From an archaeon (GTDB lineage Archaea > Asgardarchaeota > Hermodarchaeia > Hermodarchaeales > Hermodarchaeaceae): a stretch of DNA of 5,654 nt. The notes under the pieces are model-generated. The model had not been told where the DNA came from. It did not search any database and saw nothing but the letters and a program-made list of their open reading frames with translations. Both the position numbers and the translations under genes were made by a program. The stretch is taken from assembly GCA_016550415.1 (NCBI GenBank), contig JABXGU010000415.1, forward strand, positions 1 through 5,654, written 5' to 3'. Shown here in pieces: positions 4,447 to 5,654 of the stretch (position 1 is its first letter; the number at the start of each line of letters is the position of its first letter).

Positions 4447-5589
4447 GTGAGTAAATGGTATCGAGTAACAGTGGGTGGGTCTTTGACGTTTAAACCATCG
4501 GTATTAGAAGACCGAGGAGCATGGTTGTTAATCAAACGATTACTTGACGGAAGTATCGAGGAGTTACAACCTATCCTAGATTCAACAACGCCATATGGAT
4601 TCCGATACCCCGAAGCTGAAAAGACACTTGAGGTCGATGCAAAAGAGACTGTCGATCGCTTAGAGGGATTACGACGGGCAGGGATTCTGAAGGGAGAACT
4701 TGCAGAATCAATCTTTACATGTGAGAACTGCGAATCGCCAGATCTTCATCCACAATATCAGTGCATGACCTGTGAAGGAAGCCGCCTAATTCGGCATCCT
4801 GTAATTGAACACTTTTCTTGTGGATTCATTGGTCCGCGAAATGAGTTTGAAACGAAAAAGGGTATGCGCTGCCCTTCCTGTGGAAAATTGTTGGAAGGAG
4901 AACAACAGGATTACAAATCCGAGTTAGCCTTTCGGTGCATGGATTGCAACACGGTGAGTGCAAAACCAAGGTTGGTCTTTCGATGTTTTCAATGTCAGAA
5001 GGTGAGTGAACCCCTTTCTACATCTGAACGAGTTGTATACGTTTATCGTTTAAATATGGAGCATCGAGGCGAAATCATTCATTACCTTGGTTTCCATCCA
5101 ACTCCGGAGGCTGAGAAGCCATCACGCCGAAAACATCGTGTAGATTTGGACGGGCTAGATCGAAGAATTTTAAATATTTTACAGCGCGATGCACGAAAAT
5201 CATATCGTAACATCGCCAAGCAGTTGAAAGTGAGTGACGCGACGATTCGTAGCCGAGTAGCCCGGTTAGAGCAAAACAACGTCATTAAAGGATTTACAAC
5301 GTTAGTTGATCCGGAACAAGCTGGAATGGAAGCGCTGGCTCTGATTCAACTCGAAGTTGAATCTCAAGCATTAACCAAACTGAACACAGACTTGCGAGGA
5401 GTGGAAGGAGTGAAGCTTATAATGGAAACGGGAGATCGCCCGAACATCATTCTTATTGTGACTTTCCAGACAAGAGACGCGTTGAATCTATTCTTAGATC
5501 AATACATTCGAGGGAAATCAGGAATTCAGTTGCTTTCAGTTACGTTAGCCTTAGGGCTACGTAAACTTGATTGGATGATTCAGTTATAA
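4447..5589 (+). CDS. Transcription regulator: TackOD1-like zinc-binding region fused to an Lrp/AsnC HTH-RAM module
   Basis: A probable cytoplasmic DNA-binding regulator of 380 residues. Residues 1-90 contain helical segments (GAWLLIKRLL, VDRLEGLRRAGIL) that resemble a winged-helix fold. Residues 90-185 are Cys-rich: CxxC at 92/95, 106/109, 142/145, 164/167 and 180/183, plus His122-x-x-Cys125 in HFSCGFIGP, giving 12 possible ligands, enough for three zinc sites. The HxxCGFIGPxxxF...CPSCGxxLxGxxxDY pattern recalls the TackOD1 output domain of archaeal signalling proteins. Residues 235-283 are a classic Lrp/AsnC helix-turn-helix (LDGLDRRILNILQRDARKS..., recognition helix SDATIRSRVARLEQNNVIKGF), and about 293-375 form the RAM effector/oligomerisation domain. 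The usual Lrp is about 150 residues, so this is an extended architecture. GTG at 4447 is the only usable start before the in-frame stop at 4393-4395. Target genes and ligand are unknown. Confidence 0.9.
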   Translation: MSKWYRVTVGGSLTFKPSVLEDRGAWLLIKRLLDGSIEELQPILDSTTPYGFRYPEAEKTLEVDAKETVDRLEGLRRAGILKGELAESIFTCENCESPDLHPQYQCMTCEGSRLIRHPVIEHFSCGFIGPRNEFETKKGMRCPSCGKLLEGEQQDYKSELAFRCMDCNTVSAKPRLVFRCFQCQKVSEPLSTSERVVYVYRLNMEHRGEIIHYLGFHPTPEAEKPSRRKHRVDLDGLDRRILNILQRDARKSYRNIAKQLKVSDATIRSRVARLEQNNVIKGFTTLVDPEQAGMEALALIQLEVESQALTKLNTDLRGVEGVKLIMETGDRPNIILIVTFQTRDALNLFLDQYIRGKSGIQLLSVTLALGLRKLDWMIQL

Positions 5590-5614
5590 AATTGGGGAGC
5601 CCTTATGGTTCTTC

Positions 5615-5645
5615 AGGTTTTCAAGCGATGGGCGATAACCTTTTT
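5615..5645 (+). terminator. Weak terminator candidate after the regulator
   Basis: AGGTT at 5615-5619 can pair with AACCT at 5637-5641, followed directly by a T-run ending at 5645. The stem is only five pairs with a 17-base loop, far weaker than the terminators of the seven-helix genes. The T-run alone might suffice for archaeal termination. No gene is supportable in 5590-5654. Confidence 0.25.
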
Positions 5646-5654
5646 GAACTGATA

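Noticed and set aside
5605..5652. 15-codon frame after a GGGGAG site, and an ATG at 5628 open to the window end
   Set aside because: The first is too short and featureless; the second has only nine visible codons and no ribosome site.

Overview
The window most likely comes from an archaeon, and the best guess is an Asgard archaeon of the Thorarchaeota type. Three things point that way: a secreted PhoA-type alkaline phosphatase carrying cadherin/Ig-like repeats and an archaeal C-terminal anchor, TATA-box promoters of archaeal type with Shine-Dalgarno sites just downstream, and a regulator joining a TackOD1-like zinc domain to an Lrp/AsnC module. The phylum is inferred from protein style alone, because no rRNA or other marker gene is present.

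Layout. Positions 1-353 contain no convincing gene. They hold a polypurine tract closed by a long stem, a nested hairpin, and a hairpin with U-tracts that probably ends the phosphatase transcript. Positions 354-2072 (minus strand) encode the alkaline phosphatase. Its signal peptide lies just upstream of the first ATG, in frame, at 2073-2123. No ATG, GTG or TTG covers that segment, but a CTG at 2121-2123 has a TATA box and a Shine-Dalgarno site at the right spacing. Divergent from it are two tandem paralogous genes for seven-helix membrane proteins (2271-3002 and 3113-3838). Each is a complete unit: near-identical promoter and ribosome site, gene, then a strong hairpin followed by a T-run.

Positions 3885-4446 form a gene-free gap of about 560 bases. 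From 3978 to 4212 it is G-rich and densely self-complementary (several helices, a pair of competing helices, and a G-quadruplex motif), so it is a candidate structured RNA. Two clean dyads follow at 4243-4283 and 4289-4315, ahead of the regulator at 4447-5589. They are plausible operators for it. The last 65 bases hold a possible weak terminator and no supportable gene.

How the parts work together is largely unknown. The phosphatase should release phosphate from organic phosphoesters outside the cell. The seven-helix proteins have receptor-like topology (N-terminus out, C-terminus in) with conserved motifs in their outer loops, but no recognised function. The regulator probably binds DNA through its Lrp helix-turn-helix and uses Cys-rich zinc sites as a structural or sensing module. 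No sequence evidence ties it directly to its neighbours.
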